NCBI GenBank assembly: GCA_023079485.1
Contig: CM041101.1
Span: forward strand, 9,202,501 to 9,266,500
DNA length: 64,000 bases
Reading direction: 5' to 3'
Source of the DNA: Archilochus colubris
Lineage: Eukaryota > Chordata > Aves > Apodiformes > Trochilidae
This document shows, piece by piece, positions 20,632 to 33,400 of the stretch. Positions within the stretch are counted from its first letter, which is position 1. Every line of letters begins with the position of its first letter. The translations under genes were made by a program, and so were the position numbers. The notes under the pieces were generated by a model that was not told the origin of the DNA, did not search any database, and saw only the letters and a list, made by a program, of their open reading frames with translations.

Positions 20632-23600
20632 GGGACTCGTGGGATTTTGCCACTTGTATTCTGCCAAATCTGACCCATTTCGTGTCCCCACTGACCTGGT
20701 GTGTAACCCTTGGGGAACCAAACCTCAGAAGGTTTTGGTTGTAAGGTAGCCTAGATGCCTGATGGTCTGGGCTGAGCACACCTGGAAACATCTGTCCTGA
20801 GCCAGCTGAGCAGCATGGGGCTCTCTCATGGCGACAACTTGCAGGGATCTGGCATTTTCCCTAAAATTTCCCCTACATCTTCCACCATGGATGCTCTCAG
20901 TCTCCTTGGCCAGCACACAGCCCTGCTGGGGGCAGGAGGATGGGGGGCTCCTCTGTTATTAAGCTTCATGGTCATGTCCCCACTTTCTCCTGGTGTTACC
21001 TTGAAGTTTTGGGGGGCAGGTGGGAGGCCATCAGCAGAAGTGTTGCCTGACCCCAAGATGTGCCTGGCAAACACAGCCCAGGGCAGAGCCTGGGGTTAAT
21101 GGGACAGGGAGGCTCTGGGGAGAGGGCGGCTCCTTCCCGGGAGGAGTTTTGAAAGAAAGGGTAACCCCTGCTCTATTTTTGAAAGAAATGTCTCAGAGGC
21201 CTTCTCCTGCATCCTGCACCAAGGTTCAGCTGCAGCACGGGGTGGTTTGGCAGCCCTTGGGGGTGGGAAGTGTCTCCTCCCAAAAGCCTGAGTTCCTTTT
21301 CCCCTCTGATAAGATCAGCAAGTTTTCCCCCTAAATTTTTTTGAAGGCATTTCCTATTTTGAGTCTCTAGGGACAATTTCCCCCAGCTGAGGACTTTGGG
21401 AGCCAGCACCTCCCAGAGGTGCACTGGGAACTTTCTTCCAAGCTTCTGGGGCTTGTGAGAGGAGCAAAGCAGACCCCCCTATCCATGCCCCCTGTTATAA
21501 CACATCCCATGTTCCACATTTGGCTGCTCTGGAGGGTCTTTGCTTTCTTCTCAGCTATTTGCTATGGTTAAAATCCTAAAAATTTGGGACTTCAAATTCA
21601 TGTGCTGTCAGTACAAGAAGCCAACATCCCCTGGCTGTCCTAGGAGGATGGGAGGAGGTTTATCTGACTTAGTTCCTTCAAAAGACTTTGAGGACATGGT
21701 TCACAAGGTTCATGCACACTGTGGGTTTTTTTCTCTTGGATTAAAAAGATTCATTCTGCTGTCTGAGATGTCCCAGACATCAGCAGAAACTGCATTAAGA
21801 GCAGCCATTTAGCAGAGCAAGCCTCAGGCTTCAGAAATGCTCTGACTAAGCCCATCTTCACTGGTACAGATGTATCCTGTGTCCTCTATCACACAGAAAC
21901 AAGGTTTAAATGATGCAAGCCCCAAAACTAATAGGACTCTCCATCTACAATTAGCTGGAGGTTTGAACTTCTGGAGCTCAGGTAGGGCTCAGAGGAAGAA
22001 ATCCCTCAGGTATAAGGACTTGTTTTACACACAGTGGACATTTGGATTGAGCAAGTTTTGAACTGAGTCAGAGAGATTTCCCAACACCTCTTCCCTCCCC
22101 ACACTCCCCAGATAACAAACACAAGCTCTGAAAGGCAGAAACCCCAGTTTCCCACTCATCCTGACAGGAGATGGACAGCCTGGAATCAGCTGGGGATTCA
22201 GTGGTCCCTGCCCAGAGGCTGTGAGTTTCCCCCTCCAATCTTTAATTAACGAGATGAACCCACCCTAAAATGTCTACATAGTCTTGTAGAGCTTTAGGTC
22301 AGTTTTCTTCTTCCAACCCCACCTCTTGTTTCAGTAGCTTGGGTAGACCAGTCCTACTCTATAAAAATGTTCCCTAGAGATCTTCAGCATCTTCTCAGAA
22401 AGCCTGGAGACGGGCTTGGTCTGACACAGCAACTTCAATGGCCTGGTTTGCTCTGCTGGGGCTCCTGGCCCTGGACCCAAAACCCTGGGAGGTGCTTTGT
22501 TGCTCAGCTTAAAAAGTTAAAGGGATGAAAATAAATGCAAGGCCCTATTCAAACCAGAGATCTGTCAGCATTTCCAGGCCATTCATCTGCCTCTTTAGGT
22601 CCCTTTGCTTTCCTTCCAATGTATGTAGATGGAGAATGCAAATACCATCGTGAGAAAAATGACCTTTTGGCTGAATGTCACCAAGTTCTGCAGCAGTAGG
22701 AGTGTTTGCCTTCAGTCCTCAGCTTTAGCCTGTACAGTTATTTATATGAATCCTTGTAAGACTCGATGGGATGACTCAAAAATGGTTTTGGCCTTGGTTG
22801 TTTCAGTGGTTTGATGGGCTGCAGTCTTTAAATCTTGTTTTGCTAACATCAGTGCTGGCCTTTCAGATCAGCAAACCCCAAGGTTGGACCTGGGTCAACC
22901 AGTGTCCTAGAAAAGCCATCATTCCATAGCTGGGAAACCAGGGAGCAGGCTGGGATTACACCTCTAGGAACTGAGCCAACTCAACTCCATTATTAACAGG
23001 ATGCTTAATGTTAGAAATCTGAAGTACATGGTATGGAGCTTGAAATTCCCAAAGGACCTTGTGTCCAGAGCTTCTAGTTTGATGAAATCAACTTCAAAGA
23101 CACTCAAAGCACCCACTTTGGTCACGATGAGCTGGGTGTGACCATGTGGCCTGTCACCAGTGCTGCTCAGGAGTAACAAACATTTTTTTTCAGAGAAATT
23201 AAGCCCAAAACACAGCTTTGGTGGCACTTGCAAAAACCTTGGCCCCACCAGCCCTGCCTGCAGGAATCCCCCAGTGCTGCCTCAGCCCTCTCCTCCCTAG
23301 CAAGGGTTCAAAGTTGATCTGGCACACTCTCAAACTTTCCTCCTGTACAGATTTCACACCGTTTGAATTTAAAAGAAAAAAAAATGTTCTCTGCACCACA
23401 TTACAGGCAGTCTGCCTGGCTGCTGGGCTCCTTTGCTCTGAATACTAACACTTTATGCTTGCCTCCTGTCCAAGCTCTGTTGAATTTCATTCCAGCAGAC
23501 AGCCCTACATCCTTTAGGTGATGTTCTAAATCCCTTTCTGCTGGGAGGGAGTTTGGGATGAGCTGTGAAGGGCAGAGCTGGAGCTGGGAGTCATCTCCAA

Positions 23601-25550
23601 GGGACTCCAGCAGCTTTTGGGTCTCCTCCCTTCATCCCTCCAGCCTCCAGCCTGCCACCATCATTTTGCCATCCAGCACCTCCAAACCTTTTCCTCATCC
23701 CTTTTAGCCCTTATTTTACATGCCAGAGCCATCCTGTTCCCTGCATCCCAGTCGTGTTGCTTGGAGAAATCGGGGGCAATTGCTGCAGAGGGTTTTTCTT
23801 AGGATTGCCAAACTCTTCCAGCGTTTTTAGAAAGAGCTTGAAAAGAGGCCAAATCGTTTCTTCTCTTCTTTTCCTTTCCCTCCACCTCCTCCCTCCCTCC
23901 CTCCCTCCCTCCCTCCCCTTCCCCATCCGCCCCCTTTCCCCCTCCCTTTTCCCCTTTGCTGTCTGCGGATGCTTTGGGATGGATTAATTCAGACGTGTGG
24001 GTTTGAATGTTTTTGGCTCCTGGTTATCGAGCCATTCAGCAGCTCCGGGAGCCTCCCCCCTCGGCTGTTATTGAACCAGACAGAGAGGGGCGGAGGAGAT
24101 GGCAGGAGCCTGATTTGTTGGCCTCTGAGTTCTGCTCCTGCCAACCTTCCCCCATCTCATGTTCCTGCAGCCTGACAGCCAGAGACGGCAGCCAAAAAAC
24201 CTCCTCGTGGGCTGCCCACGGAGCTCTGGTCCTGCCCGGGATCATTGCTGGCGTCTAAGTGGAAGACAAATGAAAGATTTTTCTCTCTGTTTTCCCTTTT
24301 CCCCCCCACAGCCCCTCCATTCCCTGCTCAGGCTGTCACCCCAGCTCTCTGCTTTGAGGTCCCCTCCTTGGTGAGGGATTTTCAGCCCCAAAGGAAGGCA
24401 GAGCCAACTGAAGCTCATGGAGAGACCTCTCTGCTCCTTACTCACATCCTGGGCTGGCTTTGATTTCTTCTCCTTGAGGAGGCTCAGGTTCTGCCCCATG
24501 AAGAGGCTCAGGTTCTGCTCCCTGGGCAGCCTTGCCCATTCCTCCAGCCCCACAGGGACTTCCATGCCAGGGCAAGGGGCTTGGTGGCCATGGGTGCCAT
24601 CAGCAGAGCCTGGCTAAGCCCTGCTCAAGGGCTGCTGAGCTCCAGGCAGGCTCCCCCTGAGCCTCCCGTGCTGTAAGCAGAAGCAGAGATAACCACTAAA
24701 TCCTTCTGAAGAGCATTTCCTATCAGTGCTGAGACCCTTTAATGATAGGGAGGATTGGCAGAATTTATTATTTTCTCAGCTTTCTAGCTAAAGTTTTAAA
24801 GCCCACCTGAGAGTCTCATTATTCCCTGTCAAGACTTTCTTTGAGTGTCCTTCTGCTCTGATTTCATCCTAGGCTAATATCTAAGAAAAATATTATCTCT
24901 CTGCTTGGCTCCCTGCCACCCTGGCTCTGTTTGGATTTCAGTGGTGGATGAAGCTGCTCCAGGTTTATCTCTGCAGGGGGTAAAGCTGCCCCTCCAGAGA
25001 AGGGAGGTGGCAGGAATCCCCTTGCTCTGAACTGGGGGCCCAAGGATGGCAGGGCTGGCTGGAAATCCTAAATGGCTCAAAACCCTCCCTGTGTGGATGC
25101 CATGGCCCTGCTCCAGGCAGAGCTCTCACCCTCCAGCTCTGCTGAAGACATTTGTGCTTTAAACAGCAAAGAAAAAAATGCAGAGCCCAGATTTGTTCAG
25201 TTCACACGGGGGGCATCAGGAATTGGCAGAAAGTCCTCGAGTGCAGAAGTTCCTGTTTTTTACTCTTTTTTCATCTGCCTTGCTCATGAGGTAGCAGATT
25301 AAAACGTCAAGAGGTGCAAAGAGACAATCTGAAAGGCTGCAGTGGGCTTTGGAGCATTTGCTTTGGTAATTAAAGCTCAGACTTGGAGAGGTTCTGAAGA
25401 TGTGACTCTCACTGGTGGCACTCCCAGGGTTGGTGCTGGGGCTGGGGACTCTCCACACCATCCCTTCCTGCCAGGTTGCTTTTTTTTCCAGTCACTCTAT
25501 TTGGCAGAGGATTAACACACCCCATAGAAGAAACTTCTGGCTCCTGCATG
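20632..25550. other. Unique non-coding DNA, no gene recognised
   Basis: Mixed sequence. Minor items: a 24-bp two-copy duplication (GGCTCAGGTTCTGC at 24481 and 24505), a CCCT run at 23887-23917, and a less repeat-like patch at 23960-24240 with several CG dinucleotides. The short open frames have no recognisable domains. Confidence 0.6.
23887..23917. repeat. (CCCT)n microsatellite
   Basis: About seven CCTC/CCCT tetranucleotides inside a longer pyrimidine-rich stretch (about 23860-23960). Confidence 0.9.
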
Positions 25551-25699
25551 ACTTGTTCTGGTTTGAGAGGACCAGGACAAAAAACTGCCTGGGACCCCCT
25601 CCATCCCTCAGTATAAAATGGTCCCCAAGGGAGGGCTCTGCTGCAGCTCTGCCTGGGCTGGGGTCTCTTAGTTGGTTATTGCTGGTGCTTGAAGAACAA

Positions 25700-25700
<1 letters not shown>

Positions 25701-25770
<70 letters not shown>
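25701..25770. repeat. (ATC)23 microsatellite
   Basis: Seventy bases of uninterrupted ATC. It yields polyisoleucine, polyhistidine or polyaspartate frames on the two strands, all artefacts. The inverted relative at about 30390-30412 has only a short, interrupted ATG/GTG version. Confidence 0.97.
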
Positions 25771-25771
<1 letters not shown>

Positions 25772-25875
25772 TCATCAAGGTGGGTCTCCTTCTCCTGCCT
25801 CCCCAGTTAGCACTGGTTTGGTTGCTCTTGGGCTGTTTCTGGTTTGTCACTGGGACTCAGGACCTGGGCACCCCC
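25771..25875 (+). repeat. Unique arm of an inverted duplication (copy 1)
   Basis: From ATCAAGGTGGGTCTCC to GACCTGGGCACCCCC this matches the reverse complement of 30291-30392 with no difference that I can see over about 102 bases. It has no recognised coding sense, although one frame translates identically in both copies because the DNA is identical. Confidence 0.95.
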
Positions 25876-28780
25876 ATCTCCTGCTGTATCCAGGTTGGGA
25901 GACAGACAAAAAAAAAGTTAACTCATGTAACCTAAGGTTTGAATTTATGGTGCTGTGGATGTTTGCCCCACAGTGAATGTGAGGAGCTCCATGAGGAGCT
26001 TCCTGGAGGTTGGGAATGGGGGCAGGAGCAAGGACATCACTGAGCAGCCCTTGCACACCTCCATCCTGGGGGGTGGTTCCAGACAGGGAAGGCTTGCACA
26101 GGGAATTATCCTGGAATATTTGCAGCAGGCAATGGGTGTGCAGAGGACTCTGCTGATAAATTCCTACTGCTCATGAGGCTTCTGGGTCTGGAGGATGCTT
26201 TAATGCACTCATCTTGCAGAAAGCACTTGCTACATCTCTGTGTGAGAGGAGGAGGAAGAATCAAGAAGAATGTGTGAGGGCAGAGGAGAGCAGAGCCAGC
26301 TCCATTGAGTGGCTGAGGTGGATGGAGGAGAGGCACTCTACCAGCAGCCTTTCTCCAGCTGGGTTCCTCTTTTGCAATTCCAGCATCTTGTTCCTCAGTA
26401 ATTTATATTGACAGAGTCTTTCAAAACACTTTAGGGTTGTTTACAACATCAAGCAAGAACATTTTGTCTCACGTCCTCTTCATTCTTAAAGATTTGTCCT
26501 CTCCCTGGACCATCCCCCCTGCCTCCCCCTTGCTCTCTGCTAGAAGAGGACTGGAAAATCTTGATCTGCTCTTCCTTCCTCTCAAATTACTAATTAGCTT
26601 TGCCAATCAGGGAAAAGAAGCACCTTTTCAACGGCAGAAAGCTCCCTGCTCCAGAAGGGCTTCTTCACCTGTGGGTCATTGCACCTGATTGGGAAGCACT
26701 GGGAGCCAACTGGCCACCAACACCAGGTGTGAAATGGGGATGTGTGGGTTCTGCTCCAGCCATGCCCATGCTGCCCTCTGCTCTGAGGTTTTCTCTCCAA
26801 GTTCTGAGTATGAGGAGCAAGCTCTCCTCTCCATCCCTCCTTTATTTCTGCAGTGGTCTGGCCCCTTGGGATGCCAGGGCTGTCCCTGGCTCCTGGGCTG
26901 GCTTGGGAAGAGAATTCTCTTAAGCCTACACCCAGTCCTGTCCCCATCCCCCCAGTTTCAAACTTTTTAAAAAGTCTTCTACAACCTTGCAGGCAGAACC
27001 CCTGTAAGATGGAGACTCTGTGGGTCACCAAATCCCCTCTGCAAAACCTGGAGCTTGGCAGGGAAGTGCCAGCTCAGCCTGGCAGCCTTGTCCCAGGCAT
27101 GGGAAGAGCTGAGAGCAGCCCCAGGCAGCACTTTCTGGCAAGTTTTGGGTGCTCCTGCCCTCCCTACCTGCCTCCTGGCTCAGTAAAGCTCAGATTAAAG
27201 CTCCTACACCTTTGGCTGCCCATGGCACAATAATCCTCCCATTTGCACCTATCTAAGGAGGTTGGAGTGCCCAATTATTTCAGAGGCTGCTGTTTTACAT
27301 GCCCTGGGCTTTGATTAAGACTTTTTCATCTTTCAGGCAGACATCAAAGTGAAACCTTGAGTTTTCCAATGTTGCAGCATGGGCTCGGGGTATTCTTGCT
27401 GCTGCTGTGTGTTCAGCAGCTGATGAGCTGCCTGGGTGGAAAAGCAGCAGGGAGGGATCTCCATGGCCCAGCAGCCAGACAAGCAGGAATGAAGACATTT
27501 CACCATTTCTCCTGCCTTGCTCTTTTCTCCCCTTCCAACCTCCTTCCCTCCTACCCAGGTTTCCCAGATGACTGAGCCCACCCACTGATCTTGTTATCAC
27601 TGAGCATGTTTTCCAGGAGGGGACAAATTTCTTAGTGAGTTCAGGTGGGAAAAAAAGCCCCAAATTGCCTTTTGGCTTTCTAATCCCAAAGCCTGGATTG
27701 GCTTTTGGTGCAATCAGTGCCATTAAACCAGAAGCAGTAAAGCTCCTGGAGGTCTTGGCAAGGTGGGAGTCTGGCCTGGTGGGTTTTCCTCATTCCTGAA
27801 GGTCCTTCTGTTCATTAAGACAACGATGGCAGCAGCATTCATCCCAAATCAACCCCTCTCCCACCTCCATGTCTATTCCCATGCAGAGCTGTGCTCAGCT
27901 GGAGGATCAGGTAAGAAGAGTTTCCAGGCTGATTTGTCACTAAGTCCCCTCCTAAGGGGCTGATCAACTGGGACACTGCTGGGAAACTCATTTAAATAGA
28001 TGAAGAGGGGGAAATGGGGGTCTGTGTGTCTCAAGGATGCTCCCCAGCACATGGCACCTGGCTGCTGAGAGTCTGGCAGGAGCAGCCTGCCTGCTGGATG
28101 CTCCCTGGGATGATAACTGCTCCAAGTGTCTGAGCTTTCTGTCAACAACTTAATAATAATCTGTGTCTGCCACCATCCCCTGTCAGCCAACACTCCTGGA
28201 ACAAATGGCTGATAAGGAGGAGGTTAGGCTGGGGAAAATGGGCTGGTTTGTCAGCACAACGTTCATGTCAACAAAAAGACACTGAAAAAGCTTCCTGGCT
28301 CCTTCAGAGCTTGCCTGGGATGATTCACCAGTCCTGCAGCCTGGTGGGTTCCAAAGCATCTTGCTACCAACAGTGACTGCAGCAGCACAAGTTGGAGAAA
28401 AAAAAACAAACCCAAAAAAGCAAACTCTGCAGTAAGTAGATGTGGTTGAGCCTTCTCCTAACCCAAGCAATCAGCCCAGTGTTCTTCCTGAAGCTTTTTC
28501 ATCTCTTCCCTGCAGCTTTCTTTTTTTTAAACTACTTGTTCTTGGGTGGGTGAAATTTCTTACAACCCCCCGTGTGAATTTAACCCCTGCTGAAACCCTG
28601 CTTCAGCTTCACCCTGTGGTGAGGGGTCCTGAAGCCCAGCTCCCCTCTGTGTGGAGAAACCATGGCTTTTGTCCCCAAAACCAGCTGGGAATAAGAGAAG
28701 TGAGGATCTGAGCTGTGGCAGAGGCTCTGGATGAGCACCCACAGGTGGGAGGACTGGAGGAGGCTGCTGCCCTCCAGCAC
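25876..28780. other. Unique non-coding DNA, no gene recognised
   Basis: Mixed composition, repeatedly GC-rich with CTCC and CAGC words. No exon, RNA gene or transposon is recognised. Confidence 0.6.
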
Positions 28781-28999
28781 CATCCAGTCCTGCAGCTCTT
28801 CCCAGTCCTGGGCTCATCCCAGTCCCACTCTGGCTGGTTTAGGATGCTCCCATCATCCAGTCCTGCAGCTCTTCCCAGTCCTGGGCTCATCCCAGTCCCA
28901 CTCTGGCTGGTTTAGGATGCTCCCATCATCCAGTCCTGCAGCTCTTCCCAGTCCTGGGCTCATCCCAGTCCCACTCTGGCTGGTTTAGGATGCTCCCAT
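28781..28999. repeat. 73-bp minisatellite, three copies
   Basis: CATCCAGTCCTGCAGCTCTT recurs at 28781, 28854 and 28927, an exact 73-bp period. The three units appear identical through CCCAGTCCTGGGCTCATCCC and TGGCTGGTTTAGGATGC to the shared CTCCCATCA junction. Near-perfect identity suggests recent amplification. A frame that repeats across the array is shifted by one base each unit, so this is not coding. Confidence 0.97.
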
Positions 29000-30290
29000 C
29001 ACCCAGGTCATGCTGTGGAGGGGGATGCACTGGGGGCACCAACCCAGCCCAGCCCATCCTTGTTGCACAACAGGAGCCATCATATGGGCTTCTTCCAGGG
29101 GAAAAAAAAAAAAAAAAGGGAATTAGTGCTGGGGGAGCAAATTCCTCTGGCTGCTTGAGGGCTTTGGAATGCTTGGAGTGATAACCCAGCACAGAGCAGA
29201 CATTTCAAGGGGCTGTGGATGCAAACAGCAACCCCATGACCTGTCCCAGGCTGCAGCCCAAAACTCAGCAGCTTGAAGCTGCTGTTGCAAGCAAGAGTGT
29301 TTGGTTGGAAGCACAGACAGCCAGGGCTTGGTCCCTTGGTGTAAGCTGATGGGGTTGTTTCACATGGAATGATGCTCCCTCTGGTTTGCAGGAGTTGAGG
29401 ATTTGGCCCCCTGAGTGCAGAATCAGCCAGAACTCATTGCACTGCCTGCCAGCCCTCTGGGCAGGAGTGATGGGGAAGCACACTGTGAGCTGCCACCACC
29501 TGGAGCAAATTTTTGACAATTTCATCACAGTTGGCTGGAGAAAATTTTCCATTCATTCAAACTGTGTGACCAAGCACTTGGAGGCTGTTGTGTTGCACAC
29601 CAGGGTCCAGCACAGCTCCCAGCATCCTCAGAACATCTCCAGCAATGATCAGGAACTTCCAGCAGCACCTGGTGGTACCACAGGACCCACTCTTGCCTTG
29701 GCATTCACCTGCTCTTTGCAGCTCCCAGCTGGAATTTTAATTTTGGGGGAACTGGAAGGCTTTTCCATGAAATGTGGGAATGTTCATAGCCCTCCAGGGA
29801 AGCTCAGGCTCTGTGGCAGAGACCTCCCCATCAAGAAACTGCCCTCACAGCTTTGTTCAGGCAATGCTGCTATTAGGATTGGAGTTAATTAGCTGAAAGC
29901 CAGGCTGGCTATGGTTGCATGTGATGCAATCCCATTTCTGACTGCAGAGTGATACCCTGACACTTCTTGCTGGGAAGGGTTTGATGTGTTTAAGACAGAA
30001 AACATCTGTGGGCAGATTTGGAAATGGAGGCAGCAAATGGCCATGCAAGCCAAGCAACCCCTCTGAAGTTTTCTCTTTACAGGAAACCTGCTGAGATTAC
30101 CATTTTATTTTTTTAATGTATAAATTCTTGCTTTTATAAAGAATAATCCTGGGCTGTTGATTGGGATCTAGCATTTGATATCCATATGTACTGCTGCTCA
30201 TTTGGGAAATTCACCATTAGCCACTGATCCACTCATGCACTTGGTCATCTGGCTTCACCCCTGGGCATGTTCTAGCTGTGTTCTTGGGGG
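29000..30290. other. Unique non-coding DNA with A16 run
   Basis: A run of 16 at 29102-29117. A plus-strand open frame of 168 codons at 29386-29892 is the longest here outside low-complexity sequence, but its translation has no domain I recognise, so it is not called as a gene. AT-rich near 30095-30190. Confidence 0.55.
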
Positions 30291-30442
30291 GGTGCCCAGG
30301 TCCTGAGTCCCAGTGACAAACCAGAAACAGCCCAAGAGCAACCAAACCAGTGCTAACTGGGGAGGCAGGAGAAGGAGACCCACCTTGATGGATGATGGTG
30401 ATGATGATGATGTTCTTCAAGCCCCACCAATAACAAACTGGT
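30291..30442 (-). repeat. Inverted duplication (copy 2) with short ATC array
   Basis: The reverse complement reproduces the GGTTATTG...GGCTTGAAGAACA lead-in (one or two differences), a short interrupted ATC array, and the 102-base arm ending GGGCACCCCC found at 25771-25875. Similarity ends abruptly at both sides: after GGGCACCCCCCC toward position 30285, and beyond TTTGTTATTGG near 30440. Confidence 0.95.
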
Positions 30443-33400
30443 TTCTGTACTGACTCCCTGCTCACTTTTTTCCCCTCCTGTCTCCCCATACTGTGTCTTG
30501 CCTGGCTGGTTTTGGCTCAGGAGGAGCAGTGCTGGTTGAAATGCTGGCAGCTGGCAAGATTTTCCCTTGGAGTCCAACAGCAAAGTGTCTGGATTCCCAA
30601 GCCAGGCTGGGGATGGGTGACTTTGCTGGGCCAAGCACAAATATTTCTGGCAGGGCAGAAACTCACTGCAAGAGTTTGGAGTTGATCTCACTCATTTCCT
30701 CAGTCCTAAGGAAACGCAAAGGGATTTTCAGTGGATTCTCCATAACCTCATTTTCAACACAAGGATTGCTTAAGCAAAATAAGAGCTCAAGTTCTCAAAT
30801 GCTTTGCAAAAAACTAAGAGGCTCTTCTGATGTGACAGTGGGATCAGGAACCATTCCACTATTGTCAGGGCTGTGCCACCAACCCCAAACTGCTGGCACT
30901 GGTGGGCACCCATCCTTCTTCCCATGACTTCAACATTTGTGAAGGCTCAGAGCCATTTGTTTCCTGAGTGGCTCCTTTGCATGGAAAAGATGATGTTTTG
31001 GGAAGAAAACTGGGCCAAGTTGGGCAGAAAACTCCAGTCCTTGCTCCAGGTGAGGCAATGTTACCTTCACATCCTGTTTTCAGACAAGGTTTAGGGATTC
31101 AGGCAGGTGCCCACATCCTGGTTTGTGGGGAGTTGAATATTTAACTTAATTAGATTCCTTTGGAGAGCCTGGTTTGACCCCAGACTTCACTTCAGACGTG
31201 TCCTTTGGTCTCACAGGAGCCAAGAGGACTTCTGGACATCTCTTAAATTTTAACCGGTGGCTCCACGAGTGGCTGAATCAAACCCCAAGCATTCAGCTGC
31301 AGCCCTTGGGCTAAAAATAACCCTGCTTTTAATAGTGGAACTCAAAGCACTTTGCACAGACCTCACAGCACTGATGCTGATTCCCTGGAGGTGGGAAAAA
31401 ACAAGGTGCAAGGGGTGACCTGAAATCTGCAAGGTGGTGGCAAAGGTGATTTCATGTCTCTGCCTCCTGAGAGCATCACCTTGGGGTTTTTGCAGGGGGA
31501 CTGGCAGCAGACTTGCCCTGGCTGAGGGGATTTCTGGTCCAGACAACACCTGTGGGATGGCAGTGTCCATGCAGGCAGCCTGGGAGCTCTGGAAGGAAGG
31601 AGCAGCAAAAGGAGCTCTCTCAAATGAATTTCTGGCTGTATGGCTCCTTCTGTGCTGAGTACCAAACTGGGAGCCCTTCTGCTGCTTCTGGGGGAGGGAG
31701 GAGGACTGAGACTGAAATATGTATTTAACCTCATCTCAGCACAGCTCTTTCCTTTCAGACTGTTTTAAAAATATTATTTTTTTTTTCCCTTTTCTTTGCA
31801 TTGGGAAAGCTGCCAGAGGAGGACTGAGCAGTTTTTGTGTGCATGGATCCAGCTCATTTCCAGGCAGGAGCCAGGCAGGGAGCAGGGAATAAGCCCCATG
31901 TACAAGCCATGCATATATTTCATGCCAAATTCCAGACTTGCTTCCCAGCACCAGCCCCACGTCTGAACTTTGCATCTGGAAAGAGAAGGTTTGTCCCTGC
32001 TGGAGGACACAATCCACCTGGGCTCCTGGAGAAGCTTCTCCAGATCCATTTCCAAGAACAGGGCTATTTCTGAAATGGTGTAAAACAGGAGCATTCTCTA
32101 AAGGAGGAGCAGAAGATCCAGGAGATAAGGTTTAAAATAAACTCTTAATTTGCTGCATAATTTTTGGCTGCTGAGAATGGAAGCAGCACATGCAGAAGCC
32201 TGGGTTGATTTTACTGAGGATCAGCTACAGTTCCTTAATTTCTAAAGAATGGACTTTAAATCTTTCTCCATTTTGACATTTTCTCCATTTTGTCCATTTT
32301 TTGGACAGCCATGTGGGCCAATTTCACCTTCCTTGAGCAGCAGATTCCTCCAGTGACATTTTCTTTTTTCCTGTCTATATTAATTTTGAAATCTGTTTCT
32401 TTCATGCAAAACCTTTTGCTGCTCTGGAATGAAACAGGGCCACAGTTTCCCTGGCTTGGCCCCGGGGTTACAGATGGGATTATTGCTCTCTTGGCAGGAG
32501 CCATGCAGAAGTAGGTTTTGGAGATTTCAGAGTGAAGTTCTTGGCATTGCTGGGGTGTTGCTTCTGTCCCAATATCCCTAAGCCCATCACACCCCCTTAG
32601 GTCAATCCCTGCACATCGGGTTGTAGAGCTGGACATGGGGTTGAAAAGGTTGAGTGAGCAAAATCTGGGGGCTGATGGTGTAAGAGGAGGGTGTGTTCTG
32701 GAAATAGTCTGCTTTGGATTTCCACCAAGGGATGCCAGGCATCAGAACCTGTTCTTGCAGCCTGGCACCAGCCTGAGTGAGCCCTGGACGTGGCTGTGCA
32801 CGTCCTCCTGCTTTGTCACTTTGGGTGGACGTGGTGGAAACCTCCTGTGGGTGGCCCAGCCAGGAGGTGCCTCAACACGGGCATCTGTGAAAAAGTGTGT
32901 GTGAGACACTCCTGTAGCAACCCAAACTGGCCTGTAAAGGAACAGAAAAATAGCAAACCATCCTCTGACTCAAGATGTGTCTTGGCTAAAGCTGCTGAGC
33001 CACGCAGCCTCAGTTTCTGTGGCCATTCTGCTGCACCTCCAGGAGACAAAACCTTTGGCAGATGTTTCTTCATGGTTTCCTCTGATGGTCCCATACAACC
33101 TCTCTCTCTGAGCTCTGGTGTGGAGGAATAGTCCTAAGTGTGATGCAGAACAGCACTGACAAAGGGTTTGATGGTTTATCTGTGGCTCTCCATGTGCCAG
33201 ATCGAATTTCTTCAAGGACCTCGAGGCATTTGATGATCATCTTCAGTCTTTGCTCTCTCTGGAGTCAGATCCACTTTAATAATAATTACAATACCAGTAA
33301 AAAGGCTTTCTGGCATCCCTGCTTATGAGTTCACCTGCCCTCTGTGGGAAGATTTCATCCAGAATTTCAGAAGTCCTGAAGCAGCAGGGCTTGGAGTAGA

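Larger units (their letters stand above)
25554..25875 (+). repeat. Possible solo LTR-like block containing ATC array
   Basis: Seen: starts TGTTCTGGTTTGAGAGGACC, has a TATA-type TATAAAA at 25612-25618, then CT-rich sequence, a GGTTATTGCTGGTGCTTGAA word, the ATC array and a unique arm ending GGGCACCCCC. The opening word resembles the start of several songbird LTRs and a TATA box follows at a plausible distance. I see no clear 3' CA terminus, polyadenylation signal or target-site duplication, so LTR identity is an inference. The part from 25674 on is repeated in inverted orientation at 30291-30442. Confidence 0.3.

Noticed and set aside
25668..25976. Polyhistidine, polyaspartate and polyisoleucine frames
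   Set aside because: Translations of the pure ATC microsatellite on both strands.
28781..28999. Coding tandem repeat protein
   Set aside because: The 73-bp period is not a multiple of three, so no frame is kept between units.
29386..29892. 168-codon plus-strand open frame outside low complexity
   Set aside because: Translation resembles no family I know; length is within chance for this window, so not called a gene. RNA-seq would be decisive.
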